Shown one piece after another: positions 9,330-18,691 of a stretch of 64,000 nucleotides of DNA. Origin of the DNA: Streptomyces sp. WMMB 322. GTDB taxonomy: Bacteria; Actinomycetota; Actinomycetes; Streptomycetales; Streptomycetaceae. A model generated the notes under the pieces. It saw nothing but the letters and a program-made list of their open reading frames with translations. It searched no databases and was not told where the DNA came from. The stretch is taken from the NCBI RefSeq assembly GCF_900090145.1, contig NZ_FMHI01000020.1, forward strand, positions 62,001 to 126,000, written 5' to 3'. Position 1 is the first letter of the stretch. Each line of letters starts with the position of its first letter. A program made the translations under genes and the position numbers.

Positions 9330-10745
9330 TCACGGCCTGCGCGCCGCCCGTGCGAACAGGCCCTCCGGATCGTACGCGGTGCGGATCCGCTCCAGCCGTT
9401 CCTCGTGCGGGCCGAAGACCTCGCCGTGCAGCTCGCTCGCATCCTCGCCGAGACCGGCGAAGTTGACGTACGTACCGCCGCTGGAGAACCGCTTCATGTC
9501 GTCCCACGCCGAACGCGCCCACCCGATCGCGGCGTCGTCGAGGGCCGGGTCCTCCCAGGCCGAGTCGACACTGACGTTGTACCGGGCCGACCGGTGGGCG
9601 AACGCGCTGTCGTCGCGGCCGACGCGCGCCACGGCACCGCCCAGGGTGCGAACGACGACGAGGCTCTGCGGAGTCGGCCGCCGGGAGTCCCACTCCAGCA
9701 GGGTCCGGATGGCCTCGTCGGTCAGCTCCTCCGTGAAATGCGACTTCATGAAGTAACGCCGGCCGTCGGGGAACAGCCCGTCGTTCGCGCTCTGCAGCGC
9801 GACGTAGGGCACGGTTCCGCTCAGGTCCGCCAGGGGCGGACCGAGGTCGCGCAGCGGCGCCAACGCGGCGTCCGCGTCCGCACCCGCCGGCCCCCCGTAC
9901 ACGCCACCGACGATGACGCACTTCGCCCCGTGCAGCTCCTCCGGGATCGCGGGATCCGGGGGGACGCTCCACAGCAGGATCTCCGGCGTGACCGTCTCCG
10001 GTGCGGTGCACGTCACGTCCCGCCAGGCCCGCAGCACGGACTCGGCGTGCTCATAGGGGTACAGAACCAGTGCCGCGGCCACCTGCGGGCCGAGCCGGTG
10101 GAGACCGAACTCGAAGGACGTGACGACTCCCATGCCGCGTCCCCCGCCGCGCATCGCCCAGAACAGCTCGGGGTCCTCCTCGCGGCTCACGGTGCGCACC
10201 GCGCCGTCCGCGGTGACGACCTCGAGCGAGCGCACGCTGTCGCAGCTCAGCCCGAAGGTGCGCATCACGAAGCCGAGCCCGCCACCGAGAGTGAGCCCCG
10301 CGATGCCCGTCACCGAGATCTCTCCTCCGGGCGCGGCCAGCCCGTGCAGCTGCGTCTCGGAATCGAGCTCGCCCCAGGTCACGCCGGCCTGGGCGCGTGC
10401 CGTACGTGCGGCGGGGTCGACGTGCACGCCCCGCATCCGCGAAAGGTCGATCACCAGCCCGTCGTCGCACACCGCGCTGCCCGCCACCTGGTGGCCGCCG
10501 CCGCGGACGCTGACGACGGGACGGTGCTCGCGCGCGGCCCGCACCGTCCCGACGACGTCCGCGGTGCCGCGGCAGCGGGCGATGACGGCGGGGCGGCGGT
10601 CGATCAGGCCGTTCCACACGGCGCGGGCCTCGTCGTACCCGGGATGCCCGCGGTCGATCACCTCGCCGCGGAGCGAGTCGCGGAGCTGACCGGCGATCGC
10701 CTGCTCCGCGGCGGCTGTCGATGCGTTCGTCTGCTCGTGCGGCAT
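9330..10745 (-). CDS. FAD-binding oxidoreductase, berberine-bridge-enzyme-like
   Basis: A 471-aa flavoprotein of the PCMH/BBE family. The N-terminal FAD-binding half contains RGGGHQVAGSAV, a His contact for a probable 8-alpha-linked flavin, and GLTLGGGLGF. The C-terminal BBE motif reads TYVNFAGLGED, with YDPEGLF near the end. The cysteine used for bicovalent flavin in some relatives is not obvious. I chose the ATG at 10745 because GGAGG lies 8 nt upstream; the in-frame GTG at 10754 abuts that site. These enzymes oxidise sugars, alkaloids or secondary metabolites; the substrate here is unknown and the gene stands alone. Confidence 0.9.
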   Translation of the reverse strand: MPHEQTNASTAAAEQAIAGQLRDSLRGEVIDRGHPGYDEARAVWNGLIDRRPAVIARCRGTADVVGTVRAAREHRPVVSVRGGGHQVAGSAVCDDGLVIDLSRMRGVHVDPAARTARAQAGVTWGELDSETQLHGLAAPGGEISVTGIAGLTLGGGLGFVMRTFGLSCDSVRSLEVVTADGAVRTVSREEDPELFWAMRGGGRGMGVVTSFEFGLHRLGPQVAAALVLYPYEHAESVLRAWRDVTCTAPETVTPEILLWSVPPDPAIPEELHGAKCVIVGGVYGGPAGADADAALAPLRDLGPPLADLSGTVPYVALQSANDGLFPDGRRYFMKSHFTEELTDEAIRTLLEWDSRRPTPQSLVVVRTLGGAVARVGRDDSAFAHRSARYNVSVDSAWEDPALDDAAIGWARSAWDDMKRFSSGGTYVNFAGLGEDASELHGEVFGPHEERLERIRTAYDPEGLFARAARRP

Positions 10746-10871
10746 CGGCGTCACCTCCCGGTGCGCGCTGCCTTGTGCCGCTGTCCCTTCCAGGGTAGGC
10801 CGCGGCCGCGGGGCCCGGAGGCCGGCCGGGCGCCCGCAGGCTCTGGGACCACCGCCGGGAACCGCCGGCCG

Positions 10872-11897
10872 TCAGTAGACGGATTCGGCCTCGTCCATGC
10901 GGTCCTGCGGAACCCGCTTCAGTTCGGTGACCGCGTTCGCCAGCGGAGTCATGACGATCTCGGTGCCGCGCAGCGCCGTCATCTGGCCGAAGTCCCCGCG
11001 GTGTGCCGCCTCCACGGCGTGCCAGCCGAAACGGGTGGCCAGCACCCGGTCGTACGCGGTGGGCGTTCCGCCCCGCTGCACATGCCCGAGGATGACCGGC
11101 TTCGCCTCCTTGCCCAGCCGGTACTCCAGCTCGCTCGCGAGCCGGTTGCCGATGCCGACGAAGCGCTCGTGCCCGTACCGGTCGATGACGCCCCGCTCGT
11201 ACGGCATCGAGCCCTCGGCCGGGTGGGCGCCCTCCGCCACGCAGATCAGGGCGAACTTCTTCTCGCGGGAGAAGCGCTCCTCGACCATCTTCACCAGGTC
11301 GTCGACCTCGAAGGGCCGCTCCGGGATGCAGATGCCGTGCGCGCCCGCGGCCATGCCCGCCTCCAGGGCGATCCACCCGGCGTGCCGCCCCATGACCTCG
11401 ACGACCATGACCCGCTGATGGGACTCGGCGGTGGTCTTGAGGCGGTCCATGGCCTCCGTGGCGACGCCGACGGCGGTGTCGAAGCCGAAGGTGCGGTCGG
11501 TCGCGGAGATGTCGTTGTCGATGGTCTTGGGCACGCCCACGACCGGTAGGCCCGCGTCAGCCAGCATCCGGGCCGCGGTCAGCGTTCCCTCGCCGCCGAT
11601 GGGGATCAGCGCGTCGAGGCCGAGCCGGTCGATCAGTTCCTCGGAGTTGTCGCACGCCTCGCGCAGGCGGTCGCGCTCCAGTCGGGCGGAGCCCAGGATC
11701 GTCCCGCCGCGGGCGAGGATTCCGGCGACGTCGTTGGTGCCGAGCGAGCGGTAGCGTCCGTCGAGCAGCCCCGTGAATCCGTCCTCGAAACCGATCACTT
11801 CGTCGTGCCGGTCGTGAACTGCCCTGTGGACGACGGAACGGATCACGGCGTTCAGGCCGGGGCAGTCGCCGCCTGCCGTGAGGACTCCGATGCGCAT
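10872..11897 (-). CDS. pfkA: ATP-dependent 6-phosphofructokinase
   Basis: A 341-aa PfkA-family enzyme (fructose 6-phosphate to fructose 1,6-bisphosphate). Motifs are GVLTAGGDCPGLN (residues 4-16), GGEGT (101-105), PKTIDND (123-129, with catalytic Asp) and MGRHAGW (169-175). Gly104 points to ATP as donor, while Lys124 and Glu103 (Asp in E. coli) are features of the actinobacterial group III enzymes. The start has GGAG 11 nt upstream. It is divergent from pta, and this block joins glycolysis and acetate metabolism. Confidence 0.95.
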   Translation of the reverse strand: MRIGVLTAGGDCPGLNAVIRSVVHRAVHDRHDEVIGFEDGFTGLLDGRYRSLGTNDVAGILARGGTILGSARLERDRLREACDNSEELIDRLGLDALIPIGGEGTLTAARMLADAGLPVVGVPKTIDNDISATDRTFGFDTAVGVATEAMDRLKTTAESHQRVMVVEVMGRHAGWIALEAGMAAGAHGICIPERPFEVDDLVKMVEERFSREKKFALICVAEGAHPAEGSMPYERGVIDRYGHERFVGIGNRLASELEYRLGKEAKPVILGHVQRGGTPTAYDRVLATRFGWHAVEAAHRGDFGQMTALRGTEIVMTPLANAVTELKRVPQDRMDEAESVY

Positions 11898-12209
11898 GGG
11901 GGTTCTGTCTCCTGGTGTCGGTCGGCCCGCGCCGGGCGGGCGCTTCTTGCTTCTCGGTCCTTGCGGTGAGCCGTCTGAGCGATGACGAGTGTTTCATGTG
12001 TTGAACGCACGCCGCACCGGCGTCCGCCCACCGGACCGCTTCTCCGGCTCTCCTGCCCGCTCCGGGAACCGGCTCACCTCGCACCGCGGGTACGGTCGGG
12101 GGCGAGGGGGCGTGGGCACCTGCAGAAGTGCGGCAAATCCCCGCACGGGCCGACTATTGCACGGTCTGCCGCCATGAGCGCCCGGCCGGAGACGAGAGGA
12201 AGAACACCT
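11898..12209. other. 312-bp divergent promoter region pfkA/pta
   Basis: Non-coding region between divergent pfkA and pta. It has a purine-rich ribosome site (GAGAGGA) for pta at about 12194-12200. I see no clear palindrome or RNA element. Several frames stay open because of the base composition only. Confidence 0.5.
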
Positions 12210-14333
12210 GTGACCCGCAGCGTGTACGTGACCGGAATCGGCCGCGGCGACGGCCGCCAGGTCATCGAGCTGGGAGTCATGGAGCTCCTGACCCGCCGCG
12301 TCGACCGCGTCGGGGTCTTCCGCCCGCTGGTGCACGACGGCCCGGACCGCCTCTACGAGCTGCTGCGCAGCCGTTACCGCCTCACCCAGCCCACCGACAG
12401 CGCCCTCGGCATGACCTACACGGAGGCGGCCGCGCTCCAGGCCGGCCGGGGGGAGGACGAACTCGTCTCCCGCCTCGTCGAGCGCTTCCACGAAGCAGCC
12501 GCCGGCTACGACGCCGTGCTCGTCCTCGGCACCGACTTCGCCGACACCCAGCTGCCGGCCGAGCTCACGCTCAATGCCCGCCTGGCCAACGAGTTCGGCG
12601 CCTCGGTGCTGCCCGTCGTCTCCGGCAAGGGCCAGGGCGCCGCCTCCGTCGCGTCGGAGGTGCGCAACGCCCGTCATGCGTACAGCTCGCTCGGGTGCGA
12701 CGTCGTCGCGATGATCGCCAACCGGGTGCGCGGTGCCGAACGGGACGAGACCGCGCGCCGCCTGGCCGGCCGGCTTCCCGAACCGGTGTACGTGCTGCCG
12801 GAGGAACCGGCGCTGTCCGCTCCGACGGTGGCGCAGGTACGGGACAAGCTCGGCGCCGAGCTGCTGCTGGGCGAACCGGCGGCGCTCGCCCGCGACGTGC
12901 GGGATTTCGTCTTCGGAGGAGCGCACCTCCCCGTCTTCCTGCCGGCCCTGACCGAGGGCTGCATGGTCATCACCCCCGGGGACCGCGCCGACCTCGTCGT
13001 GGGTGCACTCGCCTCGCACGCCGCCGGCTCCCCCGCCATCGCCGGCGTCGTCCTCACCCTCGGCGAGCGTCCCGGCGCGGAGACCATGGCGCTGGCGGCA
13101 CGGCTCGCGCCCGGTACGCCCGTCCTGGGCGTCACAGGCGGTTCGTTCCCGACGGCGGCGGAGCTGCTGCTGCTGGAGGGCAGGCTGACGGCCGCCACGC
13201 CGCGCAAAGCGGAAGTGGCGCTCGGTCTGTTCGAACACCACGTGGACACCGGGGAGTTGACCGGCCGGCTCGCCGTCGCGCGGGGCGAACGCGTCACGCC
13301 GATGATGTTCGAGCACCAGCTCGTCGAGCGGGCCCGCGCCGACCGCCGCCACATCGTGCTGCCGGAGGGCACCGAGGAGCGGGTGCTGCGCGCCGCTGAG
13401 GTGCTGCTGCGCCGCAACATCTGCGACCTGACGCTGCTGGGCGAGCGCCCGGCGGTGCGCAGGCGGGCGGCGGAGCTCGGCATCGACCTCACGCTTCTGG
13501 GCGAGGACGAACTCCCCTCCGACGCGCAGGCGTCCGCGCGGATCGTGAACCCGCAGACGTCGCCGCTGCGGGAGCGCTTCGCGGAGACGTACGCGAAACT
13601 GCGCTCCCACAAGGGCGTCACCTTCGAACTCGCCCACGACGTCGTCGCGGACGTGTCCTACTTCGGGACGCTCATGGTGCACGAGGGGCTCGCGGACGGC
13701 ATGGTCTCGGGCACCGCCCACTCCACGGCCGCGACCGTCCGTCCCGCCTTCGAGGTGATCAGGACGAGCCCCGACGCCTCGATCGTCTCGTCCGTCTTCT
13801 TCATGTGCCTGGCCGACCGTGTCCTCGTCTACGGCGACTGCGCGGTCAATCCGGACCCGGACGCGGAGCAACTCGCGGACATCGCCGTCCAGTCGGCGAC
13901 CACGGCCGCCCGCTTCGGAGTCGAGCCGCGTATCGCGATGCTGTCCTACTCGACGGGCACCTCCGGCTCCGGCGCCGATGTGGACAAGGTCCGCCGGGCG
14001 ACGGAACTCCTGCGCGAACGCAGGCCGGAACTGCTGGTGGAGGGCCCCATCCAGTACGACGCGGCGGTGGAGCCCTCCGTCGCGGCCACGAAGCTCCCCG
14101 GCTCACAGGTCGCGGGCCGCGCGACCGTGCTGGTCTTCCCGGACCTCAACACCGGCAACAACACCTACAAGGCGGTGCAGCGCTCGGCCGGAGCGGTCGC
14201 GGTCGGGCCGGTGCTCCAGGGGCTGCGCAAGCCGGTCAACGATCTTTCACGCGGGGCGCTGGTCTCCGACATCATCAACACGGTCGCGATCACCGCCGTC
14301 CAGGCGCAGCGCAACGGCGGCACGGGCGGCTGA
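12210..14333 (+). CDS. pta: Phosphate acetyltransferase, long form
   Basis: A 707-aa enzyme interconverting acetyl-CoA and acetyl phosphate. It has the long E. coli-like architecture: a BioD-like N-terminal domain (VYVTGIGRGDGRQ, in which the P-loop is degenerate), a DRTGG regulatory domain at about residues 215-320, and the catalytic PTA domain from about residue 385 (VLPEGTEERVLRAAEVLL, SYSTGTSGSG, FPDLNTGN). I chose the GTG at 12210, with GAGAGGA 9 nt upstream. ackA follows after 136 bp, so the two form the usual acetate switch. Confidence 0.95.
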   Translation: MTRSVYVTGIGRGDGRQVIELGVMELLTRRVDRVGVFRPLVHDGPDRLYELLRSRYRLTQPTDSALGMTYTEAAALQAGRGEDELVSRLVERFHEAAAGYDAVLVLGTDFADTQLPAELTLNARLANEFGASVLPVVSGKGQGAASVASEVRNARHAYSSLGCDVVAMIANRVRGAERDETARRLAGRLPEPVYVLPEEPALSAPTVAQVRDKLGAELLLGEPAALARDVRDFVFGGAHLPVFLPALTEGCMVITPGDRADLVVGALASHAAGSPAIAGVVLTLGERPGAETMALAARLAPGTPVLGVTGGSFPTAAELLLLEGRLTAATPRKAEVALGLFEHHVDTGELTGRLAVARGERVTPMMFEHQLVERARADRRHIVLPEGTEERVLRAAEVLLRRNICDLTLLGERPAVRRRAAELGIDLTLLGEDELPSDAQASARIVNPQTSPLRERFAETYAKLRSHKGVTFELAHDVVADVSYFGTLMVHEGLADGMVSGTAHSTAATVRPAFEVIRTSPDASIVSSVFFMCLADRVLVYGDCAVNPDPDAEQLADIAVQSATTAARFGVEPRIAMLSYSTGTSGSGADVDKVRRATELLRERRPELLVEGPIQYDAAVEPSVAATKLPGSQVAGRATVLVFPDLNTGNNTYKAVQRSAGAVAVGPVLQGLRKPVNDLSRGALVSDIINTVAITAVQAQRNGGTGG

Positions 14334-14469
14334 GGGCGCTCGCCGCCGGCCGCCCGGGACGGCCCGCGGCGACGGCCGCGGCGATATCGTCGTGAGCGGC
14401 CGCCGCCTGCCCGCAGGCCGCACGCCGCCCCGCCACCGCCGCAGGACCACGCAGAAAGCCGAGCACCCC

Positions 14470-15711
14470 GTGACCGCCACCCGCGTCCTCGTACTCAACT
14501 CCGGCTCCTCCTCGGTGAAGTACCAGCTTCTGGAGATGACCGACGGCACACGCCTCGCCGCGGGGATCGCGGAGCGCATCGGGGAGAAGCAGTCGCGTCT
14601 GCTCCACAGTCCGCTGGCTTCAGGAGGTGAACGCCGGGAGCGTGTCGAGGAGTTCGCGGACCACGAGGCGGCGCTGCGTGCGGTCTCCGAGGAGCTGGAG
14701 GCGGACGGGTTCGGTCCTGACTCCCCGCGGCTGGCCGCGATCGGGCACCGCGTGGTGCACGGCGGGCGCACCTTCACGCGGCCCACGCTCGTCGACGACA
14801 GCGTTCTCGCGGAGATCGAGCGGCTGATCCCCGTGGCGCCGCTGCACAACCCGGCCAATCTGACGGGCATCACGACCGCCCGTGCCCTCAACCCCGGCCT
14901 GCCTCAGGTCGCCGTCTTCGACACCAGCTTCCACACGACGATCCCGGAGTACGCCGCGCGGTACGCCATCGACACCGCCACGGCCGACGAGCACCGCGTG
15001 CGCCGCTACGGCTTTCACGGCACCTCCCACGCGTACGTCTCGCGCGAGACCGCCGCCCTGCTCGGCAAGGACCCCTCCGAGGTCAACGTCATCGTGCTGC
15101 ACCTGGGCAACGGGGCCTCCGCGTCCGCCGTCAGGGCCGGCCGCTGCGTGGAGACCTCGATGGGGCTGACCCCGCTTGAGGGCCTGGTGATGGGTACCCG
15201 TTCCGGCGACGTGGACCCCGCCGTGGTCTCCCATCTGGTGAGGGTCGCGGGCATGTCCGTCGACGAGGTCGACGAGCTGCTGAACAAGCGGAGCGGGCTG
15301 GTCGGTCTGTGCGGCGACAACGACATGCGTGAGATCACCCGCCGCGTCGAGGAAGGGGATGAGGCAGCCCGGCTCGCCTTCGACATCTACATCCACCGCC
15401 TCAGGAAGTACATCGGCGCCTACACCGCCGTGCTGGGAACCGTCGACGCCGTGGCCTTCACCGCCGGTGTGGGCGAGAATTCCGCTCCGGTACGACGGGC
15501 CGCGCTGGCCGGCCTGGAGGGCCTGGGGCTGCGTGTGGACGAGGAGAGAAACCAGGCGGAGCGGGAGGACCCGGCCGCACGGCAGGCCAGGTTCATCTCG
15601 CCCGAGGGCGCCCGCGTCGCCGTGGCCGTCGTACCGACCGATGAGGAGCTGGAGATCGCAGAGCAGACCTATGCGCTGGTCAGCGAGTCGGGTTCACCGG
15701 CTCGTCACTGA
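14470..15711 (+). CDS. ackA: Acetate kinase
   Basis: A 413-aa ASKHA-fold kinase that makes acetate and ATP from acetyl phosphate. Family signatures are VLVLNSGSSSVKYQL (Asn10), VFDTSFHTTIP, RYGFHGTSH, LHLGNGAS, MGTRSGDVDP and GVGENS. I used the GTG at 14470, since the upstream open frame is the shadow of pta. It is co-directional with pta and pyk. Confidence 0.96.
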   Translation: MTATRVLVLNSGSSSVKYQLLEMTDGTRLAAGIAERIGEKQSRLLHSPLASGGERRERVEEFADHEAALRAVSEELEADGFGPDSPRLAAIGHRVVHGGRTFTRPTLVDDSVLAEIERLIPVAPLHNPANLTGITTARALNPGLPQVAVFDTSFHTTIPEYAARYAIDTATADEHRVRRYGFHGTSHAYVSRETAALLGKDPSEVNVIVLHLGNGASASAVRAGRCVETSMGLTPLEGLVMGTRSGDVDPAVVSHLVRVAGMSVDEVDELLNKRSGLVGLCGDNDMREITRRVEEGDEAARLAFDIYIHRLRKYIGAYTAVLGTVDAVAFTAGVGENSAPVRRAALAGLEGLGLRVDEERNQAEREDPAARQARFISPEGARVAVAVVPTDEELEIAEQTYALVSESGSPARH

Positions 15712-15773
15712 ACTCGTGATCCACTTCACCCCCGATACGTTCCGCATTTGAACAAACCGTTAGGATCGTCCTC

Positions 15774-17201
15774 ATGCGCCGTTCCAAAATCGTCTGCACC
15801 CTGGGCCCAGCCGTCGACTCCTACGAGCAGCTGAAAACGCTGATCGAGGCCGGCATGAACGTGGCCCGATTCAACATGAGCCACGGCACCCAGCCCGAGC
15901 ACCAGGAGCGGTACGACCGCGTCCGCAAGGCCGCGGAGGAGACCGGCCGGGCGGTGGGCGTACTGGCCGACCTCCAGGGCCCCAAGATCCGCCTGGAGAC
16001 CTTCGCGGAGGGGCCCGTCGAGCTGGTGCGCGGCGAGGAGTTCACCATCACCACCGAGGACGTCGAGGGTGACAGGACGATCTGCGGCACCACGTACAAG
16101 GGGCTGCCGGGAGACGTCACCAAGGGCGACCCCGTCCTCATCAACGACGGGAACGTGGCCCTCCAGGTCACCGAGGTCGACGGTCCGCATGTGCGCACCA
16201 TCGTGATCGAGGGCGGCGTCATCTCCGATCACAAGGGCATCAACCTGCCGGGTGCGGCGGTGAACGTCCCCGCGCTGTCCGAGAAGGACATCGAGGACCT
16301 GCGCTTCGCCCTGCGCATGGGCTGCGACATGGTGGCGCTGTCGTTCGTCAGGGACGCCTCCGACGTGCGCGACGTGCACCGGATCATGGACGAGGTCGGC
16401 CGGCGCGTCCCGCTGATCGCCAAGGTCGAGAAGCCGCAGGCCGTCGCGAACATGGAAGACGTCGTCATGGCGTTCGACGGCGTGATGGTGGCCCGCGGCG
16501 ACCTGGCCGTCGAATATCCGCTGGAGCGGGTGCCGATGGTGCAGAAGCGGCTGATCGAGATGTGCCGCCGCAACGCAAAGCCGGTGATCGTCGCGACCCA
16601 GATGATGGAGTCGATGATCACCAACTCCCGTCCCACGCGCGCCGAGGCCTCCGACGTCGCCAACGCGATCCTGGACGGGGCGGACGCGGTCATGCTCTCC
16701 GCGGAGTCCTCCGTCGGCCAGTACCCGGTGGAGACCGTCAAGACGATGTCGAAGATCGTGGAGGCGGCCGAGGAGGAACTGCTCAGCCGCGGCCTGCAGC
16801 CGCTCGTGCCGGGCAAGAAGCCCCGCACGCAGGGCGGTTCGGTGGCACGCGCCGCGGCCGAGATGGCGGACTTCCTGGACGGAAAGGCGCTCGTGGCGTT
16901 CACCAAGTCCGGCGACACCGCCCGCCGGCTCTCCCGCTACCGGGCCTGCCAGCCGATCCTCGCCTTCACCACCGAGCCCGAGACCCGCAACCAGCTCACG
17001 CTGAGCTGGGGCGTGGAGACGTACGTGGTGCCGCACGTGGAGCACACCGACGAGATGGTCGAACTGGTCGACGCGGAACTGCTGAAGCTCCAGCGCTACG
17101 ACGAAGGCGACACGATGCTCATCACCGCGGGCTCCCCGCCCGGTGTCCCGGGCACCACGAACATGGTCCGGGTGCACCACCTGGGCGGCTCGGCGCACTG
17201 A
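15774..17201 (+). CDS. pyk: Pyruvate kinase
   Basis: A 475-aa enzyme for the last step of glycolysis (phosphoenolpyruvate + ADP to pyruvate + ATP). Motifs are KIVCTLGPAV, NVARFNMSHG, the B domain at about residues 70-165, the metal/phosphoryl site IAKVEKPQAV, RGDLAVE, and the ADP-side MLSAESSVGQYPVE. The ATG at 15774 is preceded by TAGGAT (15761-15766). This can be read as an AGGA ribosome site or as a -10 box placing the RNA start at the ATG (leaderless). Confidence 0.96.
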   Translation: MRRSKIVCTLGPAVDSYEQLKTLIEAGMNVARFNMSHGTQPEHQERYDRVRKAAEETGRAVGVLADLQGPKIRLETFAEGPVELVRGEEFTITTEDVEGDRTICGTTYKGLPGDVTKGDPVLINDGNVALQVTEVDGPHVRTIVIEGGVISDHKGINLPGAAVNVPALSEKDIEDLRFALRMGCDMVALSFVRDASDVRDVHRIMDEVGRRVPLIAKVEKPQAVANMEDVVMAFDGVMVARGDLAVEYPLERVPMVQKRLIEMCRRNAKPVIVATQMMESMITNSRPTRAEASDVANAILDGADAVMLSAESSVGQYPVETVKTMSKIVEAAEEELLSRGLQPLVPGKKPRTQGGSVARAAAEMADFLDGKALVAFTKSGDTARRLSRYRACQPILAFTTEPETRNQLTLSWGVETYVVPHVEHTDEMVELVDAELLKLQRYDEGDTMLITAGSPPGVPGTTNMVRVHHLGGSAH

Positions 17202-17223
17202 CCGGGCTCGCGCGCCTGAGCCC

Positions 17224-17273
17224 GACTGCTGCGGGCCCGTGGCCGGTTCTCCGGCCACGGGCCCGCGGCAGTC
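17224..17273. terminator. Long hairpin terminator after pyk
   Basis: A 23-bp stem (17224-17246 / 17251-17273) with one G-U and a TTCT loop begins 22 bp after the pyk stop. It is the strongest terminator-like structure in the window. Confidence 0.88.
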
Positions 17274-17342
17274 TCGCCCGAGGCCGCCTGTCCCGCACAC
17301 GGCTCACGGCTCACGCGCGGCTCACACCCGCGGAGCGCAACG

Positions 17343-17381
17343 AGCAGGGCCCGCGGCCTCGTTGAGGTCGCGGGCCCTGCT
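17343..17381. terminator. Hairpin terminator for the minus-strand operon
   Basis: A 16-bp stem (17343-17358 / 17366-17381, one G-U) with a 7-nt loop lies 33 bp beyond the 3' end of the gene at 17414. It would end transcription coming from the DUF6230/DUF6114 operon. Confidence 0.8.
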
Positions 17382-17413
17382 GTGGCGGCTCCCGGTGAAC
17401 GGCTGCGGGCGGC

Positions 17414-18691
17414 TCAGTCGATGCTCTGGTGCAGACCGGGGACCGTCAGATTGCCCCCGAACTGACCGGCCTGCCTCACCTCGACGTTGGTGAAGTACGC
17501 CTCGGGGATGTTCAGCGGCGGCGGGTGCTCCGGGTCGAAGACGATCGGGATCAGCCCGAACAGGTTGCCCTTGAGTTCCTCGGTGTACATCGTCACCTTG
17601 CCGCCACGGATCGTGGAGGTGGAGCCCTTGGCAGCCTGGACGTGGTAGTTGGTGCCGTCCGGGCCCTTCACGATCTGGTGCAGGTCGCCGATGTCGAGGC
17701 TGCTCGCGGTGAACTTCAGGGCCTGCTTGGTCCTGCCGTCCTGCGTGCGGATGTTGACGACGCCCTCGTAGTCCAGGCCGTGCAGACCGAGCGAACTGGC
17801 CTTCAGCTGCCACGGCTCGTTGGGCAGGCTGTTCGGAGTCTGCTCGTCCTTCCCGGCGGACTTCTTCGCCTCGACGCAGGGGAAGTCCTTGCCGTCCTTG
17901 CGGGCGTTCTCCTCTCCGGCCTCGTCCTCGCCGGCCGAAGGCAGCTTGTCCGCGGCGCCCTTGCCGGCCTCTTCGACACCCTTGCCGAGCTTGTCGGTGG
18001 TGTCCTTGAGGCCGTCGCCCACCTTCTCGACGGCGTCGCCGACCGGCTCGTCCGCCTTGGTGGAGGGCTCGGGGGAGGAAGAGGCCTTCTCCTCTTCCTC
18101 CTCCTTCTTCTCCGCTGCCTTCTCTTCGGGGGAGAGGATGTCGCCGATCGCGTCGCCGACACCGCCCAGGAGACCGCCGCCGTCCTCGTCCTCTTCGGGG
18201 TCGGACGGTGACGGGCTGGGCTCGGGGTCCTCGGACCCGCCGCTGCCGCCGCTGCCGCCGGACGGGCTGGGCTCGGGCTCGGAGGAGCCGGAGCCGGGCT
18301 CGGAGGAGTCGGAACCGCCGTCGGCCTCGTCCCGCTGCTTCTCCTTCTCGGCCTTCTCCTTCTCGGCCCTCTCCTTGGCCTCCTTCTCGGCCTTCTCCCT
18401 GGCCTTCTCCTCCGCGTCCTCGTCCTTGTCGGGCTGGGACACGCAGGCGCCGCCCTTGAAGGGGTTCTTGGGCAACGGCTTGGCGCTGGCGAGCTGCGGC
18501 GTCAGCCCCATGCCCATCAGGACCGCGGACGGCATGGCCGCGATGGCTATCGCTTTGCCCGCGGGGACATGCAGGCGGTTCAGCAGCGGTTTCCTCGGAG
18601 CCGCGTGACGCGGTCCGATTCTCCCGCGGCCGGCGTCGGACGCTTCTTGCGCCGACGGCACCGCCTCCTCCTGAACCTCGTCACCCGGCAC
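17414..18691 (-). CDS. Secreted Lys/Glu- and Pro/Ser-rich protein of the DUF6230/DUF6114 locus
   Basis: A 425-aa protein of unknown function. A basic cytoplasmic lead of about 45 residues precedes a signal-like hydrophobic stretch (about 45-65) and a probable AxA cleavage (LASA-KPLP, near residue 70). Next come a highly charged KE-rich helix (about 88-122), a low-complexity Ser/Pro/Gly/Glu linker (125-260), and a folded-looking C-terminal domain (about 290-425) with almost no cysteine. It has no LPXTG or other anchor, so release or non-covalent wall binding is expected. The GTG at 18691 has GGGAGG just upstream and overlaps the DUF6114 gene by 11 bp, so the two are co-translated. It is the last gene of a three-gene operon. 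Confidence 0.75.
   Translation of the reverse strand: MPGDEVQEEAVPSAQEASDAGRGRIGPRHAAPRKPLLNRLHVPAGKAIAIAAMPSAVLMGMGLTPQLASAKPLPKNPFKGGACVSQPDKDEDAEEKAREKAEKEAKERAEKEKAEKEKQRDEADGGSDSSEPGSGSSEPEPSPSGGSGGSGGSEDPEPSPSPSDPEEDEDGGGLLGGVGDAIGDILSPEEKAAEKKEEEEEKASSSPEPSTKADEPVGDAVEKVGDGLKDTTDKLGKGVEEAGKGAADKLPSAGEDEAGEENARKDGKDFPCVEAKKSAGKDEQTPNSLPNEPWQLKASSLGLHGLDYEGVVNIRTQDGRTKQALKFTASSLDIGDLHQIVKGPDGTNYHVQAAKGSTSTIRGGKVTMYTEELKGNLFGLIPIVFDPEHPPPLNIPEAYFTNVEVRQAGQFGGNLTVPGLHQSID

Noticed and set aside
12128..13399. Arg/Pro-rich frame of 423 codons overlapping pta.
   Set aside because: It is an out-of-frame shadow of pta. Pta motifs lie in the other frame without interruption.
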